A stretch of DNA of 41,944 nt, taken from NCBI GenBank assembly GCA_029213025.1, contig JARGOZ010000047.1:1-41944 (forward strand), in the 5' to 3' direction. Both the position numbers and the translations under genes were made by a program. How positions within the stretch are numbered: position 1 is the first letter of the stretch; every line of letters begins with the position of its first letter. Positions 41,830-41,944 of this stretch are shown here, piece by piece. The notes beneath the pieces are model-generated. The model was not told the origin of the DNA. It was given only the letters and a program-made list of their open reading frames with translations, and made no database searches. The stretch is from Verrucomicrobiales bacterium (GTDB taxonomy: Bacteria > Verrucomicrobiota > Verrucomicrobiia > Verrucomicrobiales > DEV007).

Positions 41830-41944
41830 ATGGGAAGGGCGAAAATCAACAGTCCCGCCTCGGGAAATGCGGTTCGCGGCGATGCGTGGAAAGCTTTCGG
41901 TGTGACTTTGCTGATTCATGTGGTCCTGTTTATTCTCCTCGGAC
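41830..41944 (+). CDS. Start of a TonB-like membrane protein (partial)
   Basis: ATG 41830 (or GTG 41821) opens a frame running to the right edge: a polar start MGRAKINSPASGN and then AWKAFGVTLLIHVVLFILLG, a single N-terminal TM segment. This looks like the beginning of a TonB-type energy transducer, which would fit an outer-membrane uptake system. Only 38 residues are present, so the call is tentative. Confidence 0.4.
   Translation, partial: MGRAKINSPASGNAVRGDAWKAFGVTLLIHVVLFILLG

Overview
This window looks like a chromosomal segment from a Verrucomicrobiota-type bacterium (PVC superphylum), probably marine and specialised on sulfated polysaccharides. This is inferred from gene content: seven sulfatase domains in six proteins, sulfatases fused to glycoside hydrolases, a kinase with an N-terminal zinc ribbon and C-terminal leucine-rich repeats, GYF_2, SHD1-like and DUF3597 proteins, and few Shine-Dalgarno sequences. 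No rRNA, tRNA, insertion sequence or CRISPR array was seen.

Layout. 1-5600: a partial secreted SHD1-like protein, a GYF_2/PH-like protein, a small membrane protein, a decayed MqsA-like antitoxin pseudogene beside short tandem duplications, an ECF sigma factor with a membrane partner and a small exported protein, and a membrane C39-like peptidase whose catalytic cysteine position is an in-frame TGA. 5600-10800: a MoaD/ThiS-like protein paired with a BNR-type beta-propeller, a sulfatase fused to a GH127-type enzyme, and a 54-residue membrane protein. 10848-26553 (minus): a polysaccharide operon reading galactokinase, sulfatase-GH2, sulfatase, sulfatase-sulfatase-GH43, sulfatase-GH43, ceramidase-like protein. 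The first three junctions are ATGA overlaps. It is divergent from a XylR-type regulator. 27755-31392 (minus): an OmpA-domain protein, a GspG-like protein, a sulfatase with HEAT repeats and a DUF3597 protein. 31485-37800: a large Ser/Thr kinase with LRRs, divergent from an OmpA protein with a Gln/Arg-rich region preceded by a good sigma-54 promoter match, then a methyltransferase. 37911-41944: a hypothetical protein, an NtrC-type sigma-54 activator, a sialate O-acetylesterase-like enzyme and the start of a TonB-like gene.

How the parts may fit together. The sulfatases remove sulfate esters and the attached or neighbouring GH2, GH43 and GH127 domains cut the exposed sugars. Galactokinase would feed released galactose into metabolism, and the XylR-type regulator probably controls the operon from the 49-bp divergent region. 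The combination suggests a sulfated galactan or arabinogalactan-like substrate, but the substrate cannot be proved from sequence alone.

The two most unusual observations are (1) the in-frame TGA at exactly the catalytic cysteine position of a C39-like peptidase, either a selenocysteine enzyme or a point-nonsense allele, and (2) a dispersed family of paired 15-bp repeats at four loci, two of which lie in frame inside sulfatase signal-peptide coding sequences.
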